In this document: piece by piece, positions 44,402 to 45,497 of the stretch | Layout: each line of letters opens with the position of its first letter | Position numbering within the stretch: the first letter of the stretch is position 1 | Assembly: GCA_003049465.1 (NCBI GenBank) | Contig: PYSS01000188.1 | Span: 1-45,497, forward strand | Length of the DNA stretch: 45,497 nucleotides | Direction: 5' to 3' | Source: Magnaporthiopsis rhizophila | Taxonomy: Eukaryota > Ascomycota > Sordariomycetes > Magnaporthales > Magnaporthaceae | Position numbers and translations under genes: made by a program | Notes under the pieces: model-generated | What the model saw: only the letters and a program-made list of their open reading frames with translations | Database searches by the model: none | What the model was told of the DNA's origin: nothing

Positions 44402-45473
44402 TCACCTGCTGGACCTGCTCATGGTTTCGCAAACTCTTCTTGGGGTTTGACGGTTCCGCCCGGACAGCCCTGGTGTGTTCACCCCTCCTTGGAGTTACTG
44501 GCTTTGCTTTTATGATGGGTCGGTGGTTCCTACGGAAAAGGTGTAGTTGGGGAACGCAACCTGTGCTCTATTTGCTCGGGAACTTGTGGGCAAAGGTGGT
44601 GGTACAACATAGCTAGGCCACAGACCAAAGAATCCAGCTGTGTTTTCGGAACCCGTATCTTCCTACCCGACAGTGACTCGTTGCGCAAGATTTCGGCTCG
44701 CGTCCTGACTCCGGACGCCAATGGCTGCCGAGCCCGAGATCTGTTCAGGGGGAGGCGAACAGCAGCCCCGCCGGCCCGCGGACAGGGTCGCCACCTCGAC
44801 GGCGACACCCCACATACTAGGCGGCGCATTGACTGCACTGCTCCAGGAGGTTTTAAGCGTGGATTTCAAGCGTATTTGCCGACGCAACATGTAACGCCTA
44901 ACAAGGGCTATGGCAGGGTTTTGTTCATAAAGCCCACTATCAAAACCAAAGGAAAGGTGTCTCCAATCCACGAACAGTCAAGATTGCTGACCCCTCAAAG
45001 TGCGGATATTTGGTCAGTTATGTACACCTCTGCTCCAGAGCCATGGCGGGCATCGTGACTGATACCTTTATACCCCGGGGACGTTAAACAACCCCGGCGT
45101 CGAGCATCTCCTCACGATGCGGCCTTGGTCTCGGCCTTGCTTGCTGCCCCTGCCGTCGACCCTGTGAAGCCGAGGAAGAATCACGGGTTTGGTAATGCCT
45201 ACCACCGCCAGCGGCTTTCCCTGGGTAGGCTCGTGCGGCGCGGAGCTATTACCCCGTAAGCCGAGCGGGACGTGATCGTTGCTGGGGGCTGGCGCCGGAC
45301 GGTCCCAAGCCAGCACGTCTCCCGCTCGGCAGGTTTTTACAAGCGGAAGGCAGGTGTTGGGTCTGGCTGCGAGGTGCTCAGACGCGATCGCCGGAACTTA
45401 TTTCTTAGATACCAGGTAACCGAGGTAGTAGGCCGGTAGATACGTACCTTGCCTCCAGGTACCTAGAATATAC
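44402..45473. other. right flank, no gene recognised
   Basis: About 1.1 kb with only short overlapping frames on both strands and no domain or splice signals that form a gene. The first few hundred bases probably include the 3' untranslated region of the small secreted protein gene. Confidence 0.4.
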
Positions 45474-45497
45474 ATATATATATATATATATATATAT
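45474..45497. repeat. (TA)n dinucleotide run at the window end
   Basis: Twelve uninterrupted AT units run to the last base, so the true length is unknown. If the window is a contig, assembly probably stopped here. Confidence 0.95.

Overview
The window looks like nuclear DNA of a filamentous ascomycete (Pezizomycotina, most likely Sordariomycetes). The genes carry short introns (mostly 59-115 nt) with GTRAGT-type donors and CTAAC-type branch points. GC-rich coding sequence lies between CT-rich leaders. The gene set is typically fungal: a HET-domain protein, Sed1-like and Cys-rich GPI cell-wall proteins, a COP9 signalosome subunit and a Mit1-type chromatin remodeller. I see no bacterial operons, CRISPR arrays, rRNA or tRNA genes. 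The species cannot be named from the sequence alone.

Layout, left to right. A peroxisome-targeted short-chain acyl-CoA synthetase (minus, 1387-3718) and a small GPI-anchored wall protein (minus, 6136-6573) sit in long gene-poor flanks. A quinone oxidoreductase (plus, 9964-11055) converges on a dienelactone hydrolase-family gene (minus, 11242-12370). That gene diverges from the large RPA subunit RFA1 (plus, 13296-15450), whose promoter carries an MCB-like cluster. RFA1 converges on the COP9 subunit CSN3 (minus, 16241-17894). A CCCH zinc-finger gene (minus, 19934-22432) has an unusual 992-nt intron holding a 55-bp minisatellite. About 4 kb of purine-rich, minisatellite- and CAG/CAA-rich DNA follows (about 23.75-27.7 kb). 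The Mit1/CHD3-like remodeller (minus, 27990-34215) is split by a 674-nt intron, so its first exon could easily be mistaken for a separate gene. It diverges from the mitochondrial rRNA 2'-O-methyltransferase MRM1 (plus, 34744-36798).

The right-hand 9 kb is more accessory in character: a Cys-rich GPI protein (37677-39144), a doubtful broken reading frame (about 39.96-40.84 kb), a short HET-domain protein (40942-42111), two related inverted copies of a roughly 130-bp MITE-like element (43081-43211 and 43580-43708), and a small secreted basic protein (43967-44401). The window ends in a (TA)n run.

The conserved genes serve general nuclear and mitochondrial functions (DNA replication, chromatin remodelling, ubiquitin-ligase control, ribosomal RNA modification) and do not form a pathway cluster. 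I found no convincing new multi-gene system. The most unusual signals are the intronic minisatellite, the long purine-rich repeat block, the octapeptide repeat in MRM1 and the MITE-like pair. All exon boundaries were placed by eye from reading-frame continuity and splice consensus.
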